This document shows, in pieces, positions 44,618-54,589 of a DNA stretch of 64,000 nucleotides (the stretch's first letter is position 1; every line of letters begins with the position of its first letter). A program made the position numbers and the translations under genes. The stretch covers positions 1 through 64,000 of the forward strand of contig CANJLC010000008.1 in assembly GCA_947475445.1 (NCBI GenBank), written 5' to 3'. The stretch comes from Alphaproteobacteria bacterium. Lineage in GTDB: Bacteria; Pseudomonadota; Alphaproteobacteria; Micropepsales; Micropepsaceae. The notes below the pieces were generated by a model. That model did not search any database, was not told the origin of the DNA, and worked only from the letters and a program-made list of their open reading frames with translations.

Positions 44618-47026
44618 ATGTCTGTCATAAACCACCACCGCCTTTGCGCTTCCGTTGCCGTTCTGGCCCTTTTTGCCGGCGGTTCGCTGGCGGCTCCTGC
44701 CCTGGCCCAGCAACTTGCCCTGGCCGATACGAGCACGCTTGGTCTTGAAACGGTGGTGGTGACCGGCACGGCCTTCAATCCGGATGTTGCGCCCGCCAAG
44801 GCTTCGCTCGAAGCGATGCAGCCCCAGACCATCATCAACCGTTCCTATATCGAGGATTCCGTTTCCGAGACCGCCGATTACACCACCATTCTGGCCATCG
44901 CGCCCGGCATGACCGGTTTTGACGTCAATGGACCCGGCCTGTCGGATGGCGGCGTCAAGAACACCATGCGCGGCCTGGCCGATGGCAGCTATGGCATGAG
45001 CTATGACGGCATTCCGTTTGGCGACAGCAACGGCCCCAGCCATCATTCGCAGTCTTATTTCCCGTCTTCCACCATCGGCAGCATTCTTGTCGATCGTGGC
45101 CCCGGCAATGCGGGCACCCTCGGCGCCGCGACTTTTGGCGGCAATGTCAGAATGTTTTCGGATGTCCTGTCCGGCAAAAGCAGCGCCAAGGTATCGGCGA
45201 CGGGCGGCAGCTGGGGCACCCAGATGTTCACGGCCAACTACCAGTCCGGCGATTTCGACCTGGGCGGCCTCAACAACCGGCTGATGGTCAATTTTCAGGA
45301 CACCAATTCCGACGGTTACATCACCTACCAGAGCTCTGCCGCCAAAAACATCCTGATCAAGAACCAGACCAAACTGGGCAACAATTGGACGTTGACGCTG
45401 TTCGGCAGCTACAACGCCCTGTTCCAGAATTTGAACGACAATGCCGGTATTACAGCGGCCCAGGTTGTTACCTATGGCAAGGCTTTTGGATTGCAGGTCA
45501 CCAATCCGGCAGCCGGCAACTACAAGGCCTATAACCATGTCCACAAGAAAGCGGACATGGACTATGCGCGCCTGCAAGGCACGCTTGGCAACGGCTTGAC
45601 CATCGACAACACCGCCTACACCTATGCCTATGTCAACAAGACCCTGAGCACCACCTCGATTCAGCAGACTGCTGCCGACATCGCCAAGGGCGTCACCCAG
45701 GGCAATGGCGCGATCGTCGGCGGTGTCTTTTTCCCCAACGATGTCCCCGGCTACACCAAGCAGAACGCCTTCCGCATGTGGGGTAATATCTTCCGCGCCG
45801 CCCAGGACTTCGACTTTGGCGGGCTGACCGGCCAGTTGCGCGCTGGACTGTGGTGGGAACGCTCCGCCTCGCAGCGCCGCCGCTATGATTTCGACGCCAC
45901 CAAATGCTACGCCTCGGCCAACTGCACCCCCTGGCACGACCAGACTTTTGCCGACTCGCGCCTCTACAACAACACCGCAAAACCCTCCGCAATTGCGGCG
46001 ACGCCCACCTCGGGGCCGTTCAATGGCGGCTTCTACGAATATGAAGAGCATAGCAACTGGGACCAGTATCAACCCTTTTTCGAGCTGGAACTGCATCCGC
46101 TCGAAGGCCTGACCGTCACGCCCGGCTTCAAATATGTGAACTGGACGCGCAGCGTCGCCGCGCCGCTGGAACAGAAGACCAAACCTGTCGTACCCTATTC
46201 GGGCGGCTTCACCACAACGCGCGACCTGCCCTTCGTAATGGCCAACTACAAGATCCAGCCCAGCTGGAGCGTCTATGCCCAGTATGCGGAAGGCATCTAT
46301 GTGCCGGACATCTCGACCTTCCAGCAGGCCAAGCCAACCACGTCCTTCCCCAAGGCGCAGACCACAACCAACTACCAGCTCGGCACCGTCTATTATGCCG
46401 ACAACTTCACCTTTGACGCGGACGTCTATTATATCGGCATAAACAACAATATCAGCTACGTGACTTGCAACAATGCGCCCTTCTTCGGCTCTTCGGGAGA
46501 AACCTGCGCCCTGAACACCGGCACGGCTTTCTACAAGGGTATCGAAGGTGAAAGCACCTACGCCTTTGACGGCGACCTGCAAGGTTTCAGCGTCTTCGTC
46601 AACGCCTCGGTCGGCTCTGCCAAGTCCGGCGGATTGACGCTGAAGCAGGCTCCGCTCTGGACCTCCGCCCAGGGTCTTTTCTACAAGTCGGGCGACTGGA
46701 CGCTGTCGCTGATCGACAAGGTCGTGGGGCAGCAATATTCCGACAATGCCGACTCGCGATTCTACAAGCTGCCCGCCTATACCAACCTGGACTTCAAGGG
46801 CAGCTACACGGTGGGTCCGGTGGAGTTCGGCTTCAGCATCTCCAATGTGCTGAATTCGCGCGATCTGGGCGCCATTTCCATCAACGACAAGACCATCACG
46901 GCCGGCAACAGCGCCGGTGTGGTGGCCGGCAGCGCTGCTGACGTCGCGGCGCGCGGCAACAGCCTGGACCAGTATTCCTACAAGCCCGAACGCGGTTACC
47001 AGTTCACCATCAAGACCCGTTTCTGA
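44618..47026 (+). CDS. TonB-dependent outer-membrane receptor
   Basis: 802 residues from the ATG at 44618 with GAGGA upstream. A signal peptide (SVAVLALFAGGSLAAPALA) is followed by a TonB-box-like ETVVVTG (44-50), a plug domain (NTMRGLADGSYGMSYDGIPFGDSN...) and a long beta-barrel ending in YQFTIKTRF with terminal phenylalanine. These receptors take up siderophores, vitamins, sugars or other large substrates. No ligand can be assigned from sequence; adjacent phosphatase and phytase-like genes suggest an organophosphate. The next gene follows after 44 bases. Confidence 0.95.
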   Translation: MSVINHHRLCASVAVLALFAGGSLAAPALAQQLALADTSTLGLETVVVTGTAFNPDVAPAKASLEAMQPQTIINRSYIEDSVSETADYTTILAIAPGMTGFDVNGPGLSDGGVKNTMRGLADGSYGMSYDGIPFGDSNGPSHHSQSYFPSSTIGSILVDRGPGNAGTLGAATFGGNVRMFSDVLSGKSSAKVSATGGSWGTQMFTANYQSGDFDLGGLNNRLMVNFQDTNSDGYITYQSSAAKNILIKNQTKLGNNWTLTLFGSYNALFQNLNDNAGITAAQVVTYGKAFGLQVTNPAAGNYKAYNHVHKKADMDYARLQGTLGNGLTIDNTAYTYAYVNKTLSTTSIQQTAADIAKGVTQGNGAIVGGVFFPNDVPGYTKQNAFRMWGNIFRAAQDFDFGGLTGQLRAGLWWERSASQRRRYDFDATKCYASANCTPWHDQTFADSRLYNNTAKPSAIAATPTSGPFNGGFYEYEEHSNWDQYQPFFELELHPLEGLTVTPGFKYVNWTRSVAAPLEQKTKPVVPYSGGFTTTRDLPFVMANYKIQPSWSVYAQYAEGIYVPDISTFQQAKPTTSFPKAQTTTNYQLGTVYYADNFTFDADVYYIGINNNISYVTCNNAPFFGSSGETCALNTGTAFYKGIEGESTYAFDGDLQGFSVFVNASVGSAKSGGLTLKQAPLWTSAQGLFYKSGDWTLSLIDKVVGQQYSDNADSRFYKLPAYTNLDFKGSYTVGPVEFGFSISNVLNSRDLGAISINDKTITAGNSAGVVAGSAADVAARGNSLDQYSYKPERGYQFTIKTRF

Positions 47027-47070
47027 TCCTGGTGCGCCCAGCCAGACGCTATTTTTTCGGAGACTTTTCC

Positions 47071-47811
47071 ATGCGGCAGTCTTTTGCACCCCGAATGATC
47101 CCGCGGCTGGCCGGTCTTTCCCTGCTCGGCCTCTGCGTCCTGGCGGCTCCCATATCCGCCAAGGACGCTGATCCCGGATTTCTGCCGAAATCTCAGCAAT
47201 ATGACCCAGCCCACTTCCTGCCGCCGCCGCCGGCGGAAGGTTCGCCCCGGGCGCTCCGGGAGATGGCCGAACTCAAGCAGATCATGGCCCAGGCCACGCC
47301 GCAGCAGGTGGCTGCGGCGCGCTTCGACAGCGACAATGAAAACGGCACGATTTTCGCCGCCGTGCTCGGGCCTTCATGGGATTTGGCGAAGCTGCCGGCC
47401 ACGGCAAAGCTGCTGGACGATGTGACCAATTCCGAAGGCAATTTTTCGGACGTGGCCAAGGCGGAATTTCATCGCAAGCGTCCCTGGATGGTGGATTCGT
47501 CCATCCAGACCTGCGCGCCGCACAAGCCCAGCCAGGATCTGGCCTCCTATCCAAGCGGTCACGCCACGGTCGGCTATGGCATGGGTATCGTGCTGGCGGC
47601 GGTCATGCCGGATCATGCCCAGGAAATTCTGGGCCGTTCCGCGCAGTTCGCGGAGAACCGGCTGGTCTGCGGCTTTCATTTTCGCAGCGACATCGTGGCA
47701 GGACAGCAATTCGCCACCATCTTTGCCCTGCGGCTGATGGAAAATCCGCAATTTCAGAAGGACATGGCAGCGGCGCAGGTGGAGTTGCGCGCCGCTCATC
47801 TGGCGCCTTGA
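47071..47811 (+). CDS. Class A acid phosphatase-like PAP2 protein
   Basis: 246 residues from the ATG at 47071 with GGAGAC upstream. A signal peptide ends near PISA-KD. All PAP2 motifs are visible: K130-x6-R137-P138 (KAEFHRKRP), PSGH (161-164) and NR-x5-H203-x3-D207 (NRLVCGFHFRSD), where Asn replaces the usual Ser. SYPSGHATVGYGMG and the CGFH motif match periplasmic PhoN-type acid phosphatases with broad phosphomonoester range. It overlaps the next gene (TTGA), forming a unit with the TonB receptor. Confidence 0.9.
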   Translation: MRQSFAPRMIPRLAGLSLLGLCVLAAPISAKDADPGFLPKSQQYDPAHFLPPPPAEGSPRALREMAELKQIMAQATPQQVAAARFDSDNENGTIFAAVLGPSWDLAKLPATAKLLDDVTNSEGNFSDVAKAEFHRKRPWMVDSSIQTCAPHKPSQDLASYPSGHATVGYGMGIVLAAVMPDHAQEILGRSAQFAENRLVCGFHFRSDIVAGQQFATIFALRLMENPQFQKDMAAAQVELRAAHLAP

Positions 47812-49169
47812 GAATAAAACATGCCGCCCTGCTGTTGGGGCTTGTGGCTTTGGCGTCTGCTTCGCCGGCCTGCGGGCGCGCCCTTCTTGTGGGCGTGGCG
47901 CGTATCCCGTCCGACGCCCGGGACAGACTTGGCGACACGCTGGGAGGGTTTGGCTCCGGCATTGCGCTGCAGCCGGGCACCTGGCATGTCACGGCCAAGG
48001 GCTTTGAGGGCAGGCTTGCAGCCTTGCCGGACCCGGGCTGGGGCGCCAGCGACTATCGCGCGCGCCTGCAATATTTTGATCTCACTCTGATACCGCAACT
48101 TGGCCACCCCGGCACCCAGACCGGGCTCTCTTTGCATTATCGCGATACGCTGTTGCTGAAAGATATCGGCGGCCGCGCGACAACGGGGCTCGACCCCGCC
48201 GGCTCCCGGCCTCCCTCCCTTGGCATGCCGGTACTGCCGCAAGGGCCCAATGGTCATGTCAGTCTGGATGGCGAAGCGGTGTCTTTCGCCCCGGGCGGCG
48301 ATTTCTGGGCCGGCGACGAATATGGCCCCTATATTTATCATTTTAGTCCGGCCGGCCGGATGATTGGTGCGATCCGCCCGCCGGAATCGATTGTGCCTTT
48401 GCGCGCAGGGGCGGTGAATTTCTCGGCTGGCAAGGGCGAGCCGCAAAGCGGGCGGCAGAACAACCAGGGCTTTGAGGGTGTGAGCCTGGTGCCAGGCGGC
48501 AATCGCCTGTTCGCGATGACGCAGAGCGCGGTCCTGCAGGATCTCGATCCGAAAAACATCAAGGGCACGCGGCGCAATGTGCGGCTGCTGGAATATGAAC
48601 TGGGCGCCGCGCCGCGCCTTATCCATGAATATGTTGTCCAGCTTCCCCTCTATGGCGACAGCGGCAAGCCTTCCATTGCCGCGCAAAGCGAGATGCTGGC
48701 CCTGAATGAGCATCAGCTGCTGCTGCTGTGCCGCGACAGCAAGGCGGGATTCACCACCAGGCGCGATGCCTCTGCCTATCGTGTCATCAGCCTGATCGAG
48801 ACCAGAGGGGCCAGCGACATTCGGGGGCGTTGGGACGGCCGGGGCGCCGCGGCAGCGCCCATGGGGCTATTGCGCCCGGACATCACCCCCGCGCGGCTAA
48901 CGCCTGTTCTCAACATGAACGACAACAGCGAGCTTGGCCGTTTCGGGCTTCACAATGGGCCGCCCAATGATGCCAGCGATCTTTACGAAAAATGGGAGGG
49001 CATGGCGCTGGCCCCCGCCCGAAGGCGCGGCGAATTCTATCTTTTCGTGGCCAGCGATAATGACTTCACCACCCAGCATGGCGTGATGGCGTCAAAACCC
49101 TATGCTGACGCCTCGGGGGTCAATGTGGATACGCTGGTACTGGTTTACCGCGTCACGCTACCGCCCTAG
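47808..49169 (+). CDS. Secreted phytase-like (PF13449-type) protein
   Basis: 453 residues from a TTG at 47808 that overlaps the phosphatase stop; this start gives a good signal peptide (AALLLGLVALASASPACG). Phytase-like motifs are clear: LDGEAVSFAPGGDFWAGDEYGPYIYHF, NQGFEGVSLVPGGNRLFAMTQSA and YEKWEGMALAP with LFVASDNDF. This family is annotated for esterase-like activity of phytase, though true phytase activity is rarely shown. Coupling to the acid phosphatase and TonB receptor suggests sequential use of a phosphorylated substrate. Its stop overlaps the convergent suhB stop. Confidence 0.85.
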   Translation: MRIKHAALLLGLVALASASPACGRALLVGVARIPSDARDRLGDTLGGFGSGIALQPGTWHVTAKGFEGRLAALPDPGWGASDYRARLQYFDLTLIPQLGHPGTQTGLSLHYRDTLLLKDIGGRATTGLDPAGSRPPSLGMPVLPQGPNGHVSLDGEAVSFAPGGDFWAGDEYGPYIYHFSPAGRMIGAIRPPESIVPLRAGAVNFSAGKGEPQSGRQNNQGFEGVSLVPGGNRLFAMTQSAVLQDLDPKNIKGTRRNVRLLEYELGAAPRLIHEYVVQLPLYGDSGKPSIAAQSEMLALNEHQLLLLCRDSKAGFTTRRDASAYRVISLIETRGASDIRGRWDGRGAAAAPMGLLRPDITPARLTPVLNMNDNSELGRFGLHNGPPNDASDLYEKWEGMALAPARRRGEFYLFVASDNDFTTQHGVMASKPYADASGVNVDTLVLVYRVTLPP

Positions 49170-49963
49170 GCCGTGACGCCCTTCAGCAGCTTCAAGAGCT
49201 GGGGGTGCAGGTTTTCGTTGGCGCACAGGATGGTGCCGCCGGTCAGCATGTCGGTGCCGCCATGCATGTCGGTGACCATGCCGCCCGCCTCGCGCAGCAG
49301 GACAATGCCTGCCGCCACGTCCCAGGGCTGCAGGCCCCGTTCCCAGAATCCGTCAAAGCGGCCCGCAGCGACATAGGCCAGATCGAGCGACGCAGCGCCG
49401 AAGCGGCGGATGCCCGACGAAACCGACGTTACCGCCGCAATCTCGGCGCTGGCGCGGGCATGGCCTTCCTTGCCCAGGAACGGCATGCCGGTGGCGAACA
49501 GGGACGGCGCCATCTCCTTGCGCGCCGTCACCCGCAATCTCTTGTTATTGAGATAGGCGCCGTGGTTTTTCTCGGCAAAGTACAAATCGTCAGTCACGGG
49601 ATTGTAGATCACGCCATTGACCAGCTGGCCTTCACGCTCCAGCCCGATGGAGATCGCAAAATGCGGCACGCCATGCATGAAGTTGGTGGTGCCGTCGATG
49701 GGATCAATGATGAAGCGATGGCTCTTGTCCTTGCCCTCGATTGCGCCGCACTCCTCGGCCAGGAAGCCGTAATTGGGCCTTGCATGGGACAATTCGTCGA
49801 TCAGGATTTTCTCGGTGCGCTTGTCGGCGCTGGTGACGAAATCCGCCGGCCCCTTCATCGAGATCTGCAAATTTTCCAGTTCGCCAAAGTCGCGCACCAG
49901 CGGCCGTCCGGCCTTGCGGGCGGCGGCGATCATCACATTCAGGGCAGGGGACTGGTATGACAT
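49166..49963 (-). CDS. suhB: Inositol monophosphatase family protein SuhB
   Basis: 265 residues from the ATG at 49963. Metal-site motifs are visible: EECG near residue 71, DPIDGTTNF near 87-95 and WDVAAG near 213. It hydrolyses inositol-1-phosphate and related monophosphates; SuhB also acts in ribosomal antitermination in enterobacteria. It converges on the phytase-like gene with a four-base overlap. Being downstream of efp on the same strand is common in alphaproteobacteria, so a link with the phytase module is not implied by position alone. Confidence 0.93.
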   Translation of the reverse strand: MSYQSPALNVMIAAARKAGRPLVRDFGELENLQISMKGPADFVTSADKRTEKILIDELSHARPNYGFLAEECGAIEGKDKSHRFIIDPIDGTTNFMHGVPHFAISIGLEREGQLVNGVIYNPVTDDLYFAEKNHGAYLNNKRLRVTARKEMAPSLFATGMPFLGKEGHARASAEIAAVTSVSSGIRRFGAASLDLAYVAAGRFDGFWERGLQPWDVAAGIVLLREAGGMVTDMHGGTDMLTGGTILCANENLHPQLLKLLKGVTA

Positions 49964-49975
49964 CACTTTTTTCCT

Positions 49976-50040
49976 TGATCGCACGGCCGACGAAAAACCG
50001 GTTCGCGGCTGCGCCGCTCCCACTTTTTCTGGCCGATGCT
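49976..50040. repeat. Intergenic palindromic repeat, copy 3
   Basis: TGATCGCACGGCC (49976-49988), then GAAAAACCGGTT, an inner CGCGGC-GCCGC hairpin, and CACTTTTTCTGGCCGATGCT. The ends match the copies at 15989 and 36133. It fills the gap between suhB and efp. Confidence 0.6.
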
Positions 50041-50605
50041 ATTCTGCCCTGCGCACATAGGTGCCGTCTTCGGTGTTGACCACCACCTTGGTGCCCGCCT
50101 CGATGAAAGGCGGCACCTGGATCTTCAGCCCATTCTCCAGCAACGCGCTCTTGTAGGACGGTGCCGCCGTGCCGCCGCGCAGGACGGGATCGGCTTCGGT
50201 GACTTCCAGCGTGACCTGGGCCGGCAGCTGGATGGAAAGGGGGCGGCCTTCATGCAGCTTCAGCATCACCTTCATGCCGTCGGAGAGGAACTGGGCCTGG
50301 TCGCCGACAAAATCGGCCTGCAATTCGATCTGCTCATAATTCTCCATGTCCATGAAGGTGAGCATGTCGCCGCTGACGTAAAGGAACTGGAAGTCCTTCT
50401 TGTCGAGATGGATTTCCTCCACCGTCTCGGACGAGCGGAAACGCTCGTTGAGCTTGCTGCCGGTTTCGATGTTCTTGAGTTCGACCTGCGCATAGGCGCC
50501 GCCCTTGCCCGGCTTGACCGCCTGGGTCTTGACCGCAATCCACAGCCCGCCTTGATGCTCGATCATCGCGCCTGGGCGGATTTCATTGCCGGCAATCTTC
50601 GCCAT
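50039..50605 (-). CDS. efp: Elongation factor P
   Basis: 188 residues from the ATG at 50605 with AAAGG upstream. The tip loop [11 protein letters not shown] contains K34, the residue modified by beta-lysylation in some bacteria. Three beta-barrel domains are expected; [13 protein letters not shown] closes the protein. EF-P rescues ribosomes stalled at polyproline, which matters here because the OmpA lipoprotein and PAS remnant contain proline runs. A perfect hairpin lies about 25 bases upstream of the start. Confidence 0.96.
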   Translation of the reverse strand: MAKIAGNEIRPGAMIEHQGGLWIAVKTQAVKPGKGGAYAQVELKNIETGSKLNERFRSSETVEEIHLDKKDFQFLYVSGDMLTFMDMENYEQIELQADFVGDQAQFLSDGMKVMLKLHEGRPLSIQLPAQVTLEVTEADPVLRGGTAAPSYKSALLENGLKIQVPPFIEAGTKVVVNTEDGTYVRRAE

Positions 50606-50629
50606 GGGATACGCGCCTTTCATTTTCAT

Positions 50630-50650
50630 CGCGCCGCCTGTGGCGGCGCG
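50630..50650. promoter_or_regulatory. Hairpin in the efp leader
   Basis: CGCGCCGCC (50630-50638) and GGCGGCGCG (50642-50650) form a perfect nine-base stem with a three-base loop. It lies between thiE and efp on the minus strand and lacks a T-run, so it is more likely a leader structure than a terminator. Confidence 0.45.
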
Positions 50651-50733
50651 CGGGTGGGAATTTCAGCAGGTTCAAAGAGCGGGCGGGTTCTAGCAACCCA
50701 AAGCGTTAATGTCACGCCGCAGGCGGCAAGCCC

Positions 50734-51348
50734 TTAAAACAGCGCATTAAAGGCCCTGACGGCCGCTTCCGGCCCTTGCGCATGTTCCCACACCCCTGCC
50801 GCCACGGCCAGGAAATCGGCGCCCGCTGCCACCAGCGGCGGCGCGTTTTCGACGGTAATGCCGCCGATCGCCACCACCGGCACCAGCATCGCTTCCGCCC
50901 ACCAGCGCAACAATTCGATGTCGGCCCTGGTCTTGGGTTCCTTGGTCTGGGTGGGATAGAACGCGCCAAAGGCGACATAGTCCGCGCCCGCTTCCCCCGC
51001 CTCCATGGCGAGATGGCGGCTGTCATGGCAAGTGACGCCGACAATGCCGTTTGGCAGCGCCGCGCGCGCCTGCGCATAACTCGCATCCTCCTGTCCCACA
51101 TGCACGCCGTCACAGCCCAGCTCCGCGGCAAGGTCCGGCCGGTCATTCAGGATGAAGGCGACGCCGGCGCCCTGCACCATGGGGCGCAGGATATCGCTGG
51201 CGCGCCTTATCTCGTCATCGCTGACATGCTTCAGGCGCAGCTGGAAGCTGGCGACATCGCCGCCGGCCAGCGCGCTTTTCAGCACGCCGGAAAAATCCTG
51301 GGGCGCGATGCGCGGCGGCGAGACCAGGTAAAGGCGGCAGTTACTCAA
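50734..51348 (-). CDS. thiE: Thiamine phosphate synthase
   Basis: 204 residues from a TTG that overlaps the fba stop (TTGA). The TIM-barrel pattern is typical: [51 protein letters not shown] and [30 protein letters not shown]. ThiE joins HMP-PP and HET-P to thiamine phosphate. Other thi genes are absent nearby. Transketolase in the same operon needs thiamine diphosphate, which may be the reason for the linkage. Confidence 0.92.
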   Translation of the reverse strand: MSNCRLYLVSPPRIAPQDFSGVLKSALAGGDVASFQLRLKHVSDDEIRRASDILRPMVQGAGVAFILNDRPDLAAELGCDGVHVGQEDASYAQARAALPNGIVGVTCHDSRHLAMEAGEAGADYVAFGAFYPTQTKEPKTRADIELLRWWAEAMLVPVVAIGGITVENAPPLVAAGADFLAVAAGVWEHAQGPEAAVRAFNALF

Positions 51349-52361
51349 GCGGCCTCATTGGCCTTCGACCATGCGCCGGTGGCGGCCAAGCCATTCATGC
51401 GGGCGCGGTGGCCGAACGCGGCCTGCGCCTTGGCGACATTTTCCGCCTTGCCGCTCCAGGCCTTTTGCGGCGCGGCCTGCAGCGCGCGGCCATACGAGAA
51501 GGTCACGGCCCAGGGCAAATTGCCGATGGCGTTGATCGCTGACAGATGCGCAGTGGCGTCTTCGTCCGACTGGCCGCCCGACAGGAAGGCAATGCCCGGC
51601 ACCGAAGAGGGCACATGGCGCTTGAGCACGCGCACCGTGGCTTCGGCAACTTCCGCAATGCTGTTCTGCTTTGCGCATTTCTTGCCCGGCACGATCATGT
51701 TGGGCTTGAGGATCATGCCTTCGGGCCGCACCCCGGCATAGAAAAGCTGCGAGAATGTGGTTTCCAGCACCCAGCCAGTGACGCGTTCGCAGGTGGCAAT
51801 ATCGTGCGCGCCATCCATCAGGATTTCCGGCTCGACGATGGGCACAATGCCATTTTCCTGCGCCAGCGCGGCATAGCGCGCCAGCGCCTGGGCGTTGGCG
51901 TTGACGCAATTGTAGGTGGGAATGCCATCGGCAATATCGATCACCGCGCGCCATTTGGCGAAGCGCGCGCCCAGCTTGTGATATTCGACAAAGCGCTCGC
52001 GCAAACCGTCCAGCCCTTCGGTGACGGTCTCGCCCGGCGATCCGGCCAGCGGCTTGGCGCCCGCATCCACCTTGATGCCCGGAATGGAACCGGCATCCTG
52101 GATCAGCTTGACCAGCGGGGTGCCGTCCTTGGCCTTCTGGCGGATGGTTTCGTCAAACAGGATCACGCCGGAGATATGGTCTTTCATCGCGCTGCTGCGG
52201 AACAGGAATTCGCGATAGTCGCGGCGATTGTCTTCCGTGTTTTCCACGCCGATGGCGTCGAAACGCTTCTTGATGGTGCCGGAGGATTCATCGGCGGCCA
52301 GGATGCCCCGGCCCTTGGCGACCATCTTCTTGGCGATGCCGTTCAGTTCGTCGAGATTCAT
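51345..52361 (-). CDS. fba: Class I fructose-bisphosphate aldolase
   Basis: 338 residues. [18 protein letters not shown] is the class I start, and the Schiff-base lysine is K219 in [28 protein letters not shown] binds phosphate near the C-terminus. It splits fructose-1,6-bisphosphate without metal. Class I aldolase in this operon position is common in alphaproteobacteria. It lies 12 bases after pgk and overlaps thiE by four bases. Confidence 0.95.
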   Translation of the reverse strand: MNLDELNGIAKKMVAKGRGILAADESSGTIKKRFDAIGVENTEDNRRDYREFLFRSSAMKDHISGVILFDETIRQKAKDGTPLVKLIQDAGSIPGIKVDAGAKPLAGSPGETVTEGLDGLRERFVEYHKLGARFAKWRAVIDIADGIPTYNCVNANAQALARYAALAQENGIVPIVEPEILMDGAHDIATCERVTGWVLETTFSQLFYAGVRPEGMILKPNMIVPGKKCAKQNSIAEVAEATVRVLKRHVPSSVPGIAFLSGGQSDEDATAHLSAINAIGNLPWAVTFSYGRALQAAPQKAWSGKAENVAKAQAAFGHRARMNGLAATGAWSKANEAA

Positions 52362-52373
52362 CGGTTTCTTCCC

Positions 52374-53564
52374 TTAACCCTTGAGTGCTTCAACGCCGGG
52401 CAGTTGCTTGCCTTCCAGCCATTCCAGGAATGCCCCGCCCGCGGTCGAGACATAGGTAAAATCCTTGTCCACGCCGGCATGGGCGAGGGCCGCAACCGTA
52501 TCGCCGCCACCCGCCACGCTCAACAGGCGTCCTGCCCTGGTTGCGTCCGCCACGGCCTTTGCCGCCGCCACGGTTCCCGAGTCAAAGGGCGCAGTTTCAA
52601 AGGCGCCGAAGGGGCCGTTCCACACCAGCGTCTTGGCGCTTGCCAGTTTTTCCTGGAAGGCCGCGATGGTCCCGGGCCCCACATCCAGCGCCATTTCATC
52701 GGCGGCGATGTCGTTGATTCCCACCGTTCGGTTCGCGGCCCCGGCCTTGAATTCCTTGGCCACCACCAGGTCGCTGGGCAGCAGGATGGTGCAGCCCTTG
52801 TCCTTGGCCATCGCCATCACTTTGCGCGCCGTTTCCAGATAATCCGGCTCGAACAGGGATTTGCCGACAGCGACGCCTTGCGCCGCCAGGAAGGTATTGG
52901 CCATGGCGCCGCCGATCACCAGGATCTGCACCTTGCCGACCATGTTTTGCAGAAGGTCGATCTTGGAAGAGACTTTCGCGCCGCCCACCACTGCCAGCAC
53001 GGGGCGCTCGGGATTTGCCAGCGCCTTTTCCAGGTGGCGCAGTTCCTGTTCCATGGCGCGGCCGGCATAGGCTGGCAGGTAATCCGCGATCCCCGCCGTC
53101 GAGGCATGGGCGCGGTGCGCTGCGGAAAAGGCGTCGTTGACGAAGATATCGCCCAGCGCCGCCAGGTCCCTGGAATAACCCGGATCGTTCTTTTCTTCTT
53201 CGGCATGGAAACGGGTGTTTTCCAGGAGCAGGACTTCGCCATCCTTCAGCGCGGCAACCGCCGCCTGCGCAGCGGGGCCCCGGCTTTCGCCCACAAAGCC
53301 AACAGGACGGCCCACCGCCTGCGCCAGGGGCTGCGCCAGCGGCGCCAGCGACAGGGACGGCACCACCTTGCCTTTGGGCCGGTCGAAATGGCTGAGCACG
53401 ATCACGCGTGCGCCTTTTTCCGCCAGTTCGCGAATGGTGGGCGCCTGGCGCTCGATGCGAAGGCTGTCGGTCACCTTGCCGTCGGCCATGGGCACGTTCA
53501 GGTCTGCGCGCACGATGACGCGCTTGCCCTTCACATCCAGCCCATCGAGATCACGGAACGGCAT
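52374..53564 (-). CDS. pgk: Phosphoglycerate kinase
   Basis: 396 residues, normal for PGK. The substrate-binding start [41 protein letters not shown] and the ATP-side [12 protein letters not shown] with [14 protein letters not shown] are all visible. It transfers phosphate from 1,3-bisphosphoglycerate to ADP. The stop of gap lies one base upstream of its start region, and fba follows after 12 bases. Confidence 0.97.
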   Translation of the reverse strand: MPFRDLDGLDVKGKRVIVRADLNVPMADGKVTDSLRIERQAPTIRELAEKGARVIVLSHFDRPKGKVVPSLSLAPLAQPLAQAVGRPVGFVGESRGPAAQAAVAALKDGEVLLLENTRFHAEEEKNDPGYSRDLAALGDIFVNDAFSAAHRAHASTAGIADYLPAYAGRAMEQELRHLEKALANPERPVLAVVGGAKVSSKIDLLQNMVGKVQILVIGGAMANTFLAAQGVAVGKSLFEPDYLETARKVMAMAKDKGCTILLPSDLVVAKEFKAGAANRTVGINDIAADEMALDVGPGTIAAFQEKLASAKTLVWNGPFGAFETAPFDSGTVAAAKAVADATRAGRLLSVAGGGDTVAALAHAGVDKDFTYVSTAGGAFLEWLEGKQLPGVEALKG

Positions 53565-53565
53565 G

Positions 53566-54573
53566 TCAGATCAGCTTGCCCATCGCCACGGCGGTGTCCG
53601 CCATGCGGTTGGAGAAGCCCCATTCATTGTCGTACCAGGTCATGATCGAGACGAATGTGCCGTCCATCACCTTGGTCTGGTCCAGCGCGAAAGAGGATGA
53701 GGCCGGCTGGTGGTTGAAATCCACCGACACCAGCTTCTCATGCACCACTTCCAGGATGCCCTTGAGGGGGCCCAGCGCGGCGCCCTTGATGGCGTTGTTG
53801 ATCTCTTCGACGCTAGTGGGACGCTTGGCGATGAATTTCAGGTCCACCAGCGAGACATTGGGCGTGGGCACGCGCACCGAAACGCCGTCCAGCTTGCCCT
53901 TGAGTTCCGGCAGCACCAGGCCCACGGCTTTCGCAGCGCCCGTTGAAGTGGGGATCATCGAAAGCGCGGCAGCGCGGCCGCGATACAGGTCCTTGTGCAT
54001 CTGGTCCAGCGAGGGCTGGTCATTGGTATAGGAATGGATCGTGGTCATCATGCCGCGTTCGATGCCGACCGCGTCATTCAGCACCTTGGCCACCGGCACC
54101 AGGCAGTTGGTGGTGCAGGACGCGTTGGACACGATCAGGTGATCCTTGGTCAGCTTGTCGTGGTTGACGCCATAGACCACGGTGAGATCGACATTGTCGG
54201 CGGGGGCGGAAATCAGCACGCGCTTGGCGCCGGCCGTCAAATGCGCCGAGGCTTTTTCCTTGGAGGTGAAGATGCCGGTGCATTCCAGCGCGATATCGAC
54301 ATCCAGTTCCTTGTGCGGCAGTTCGGCCGGGTTCTTGACGGCGGTGACCTTGATGCGGTGACCGGCGGCGATCATCACATCGCCTTCCACCGTCACCGTG
54401 CCCGGGAAGCGGCCATGCACGCTGTCATAGCGCAGCAGATGGGCGTTGGTTTCCACCGGCCCCAGGTCATTGACGGCAACCACTTCGATGTCGCGGCGGC
54501 CCGATTCCACGATGGCCCGAAGGACCAGCCGTCCGATGCGGCCAAAGCCATTGATGGCTACACGCAATGCCAT
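53566..54573 (-). CDS. gap: Glyceraldehyde-3-phosphate dehydrogenase
   Basis: 335 residues. The NAD-binding start is [16 protein letters not shown]. The nucleophile is C153 in [13 protein letters not shown], and the closing motif is [12 protein letters not shown]. It oxidises glyceraldehyde-3-phosphate to 1,3-bisphosphoglycerate. Cofactor choice (NAD or NADP) cannot be fixed by eye. It is 16 bases after tkt and adjoins pgk. Confidence 0.97.
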   Translation of the reverse strand: MALRVAINGFGRIGRLVLRAIVESGRRDIEVVAVNDLGPVETNAHLLRYDSVHGRFPGTVTVEGDVMIAAGHRIKVTAVKNPAELPHKELDVDIALECTGIFTSKEKASAHLTAGAKRVLISAPADNVDLTVVYGVNHDKLTKDHLIVSNASCTTNCLVPVAKVLNDAVGIERGMMTTIHSYTNDQPSLDQMHKDLYRGRAAALSMIPTSTGAAKAVGLVLPELKGKLDGVSVRVPTPNVSLVDLKFIAKRPTSVEEINNAIKGAALGPLKGILEVVHEKLVSVDFNHQPASSSFALDQTKVMDGTFVSIMTWYDNEWGFSNRMADTAVAMGKLI

Positions 54574-54589
54574 GTTCGTCTCTCCAGCG

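Noticed and set aside
44573..47089. An 838-codon open frame antisense to the whole TonB receptor gene
   Set aside because: It mirrors the receptor codons, has no domain pattern, signal or ribosome-binding site, and the receptor has full family features.
49166..49963. suhB as a fourth member of the organophosphate unit
   Set aside because: It lies on the opposite strand, is convergent, and is a broadly conserved housekeeping gene. Proximity may be chance.
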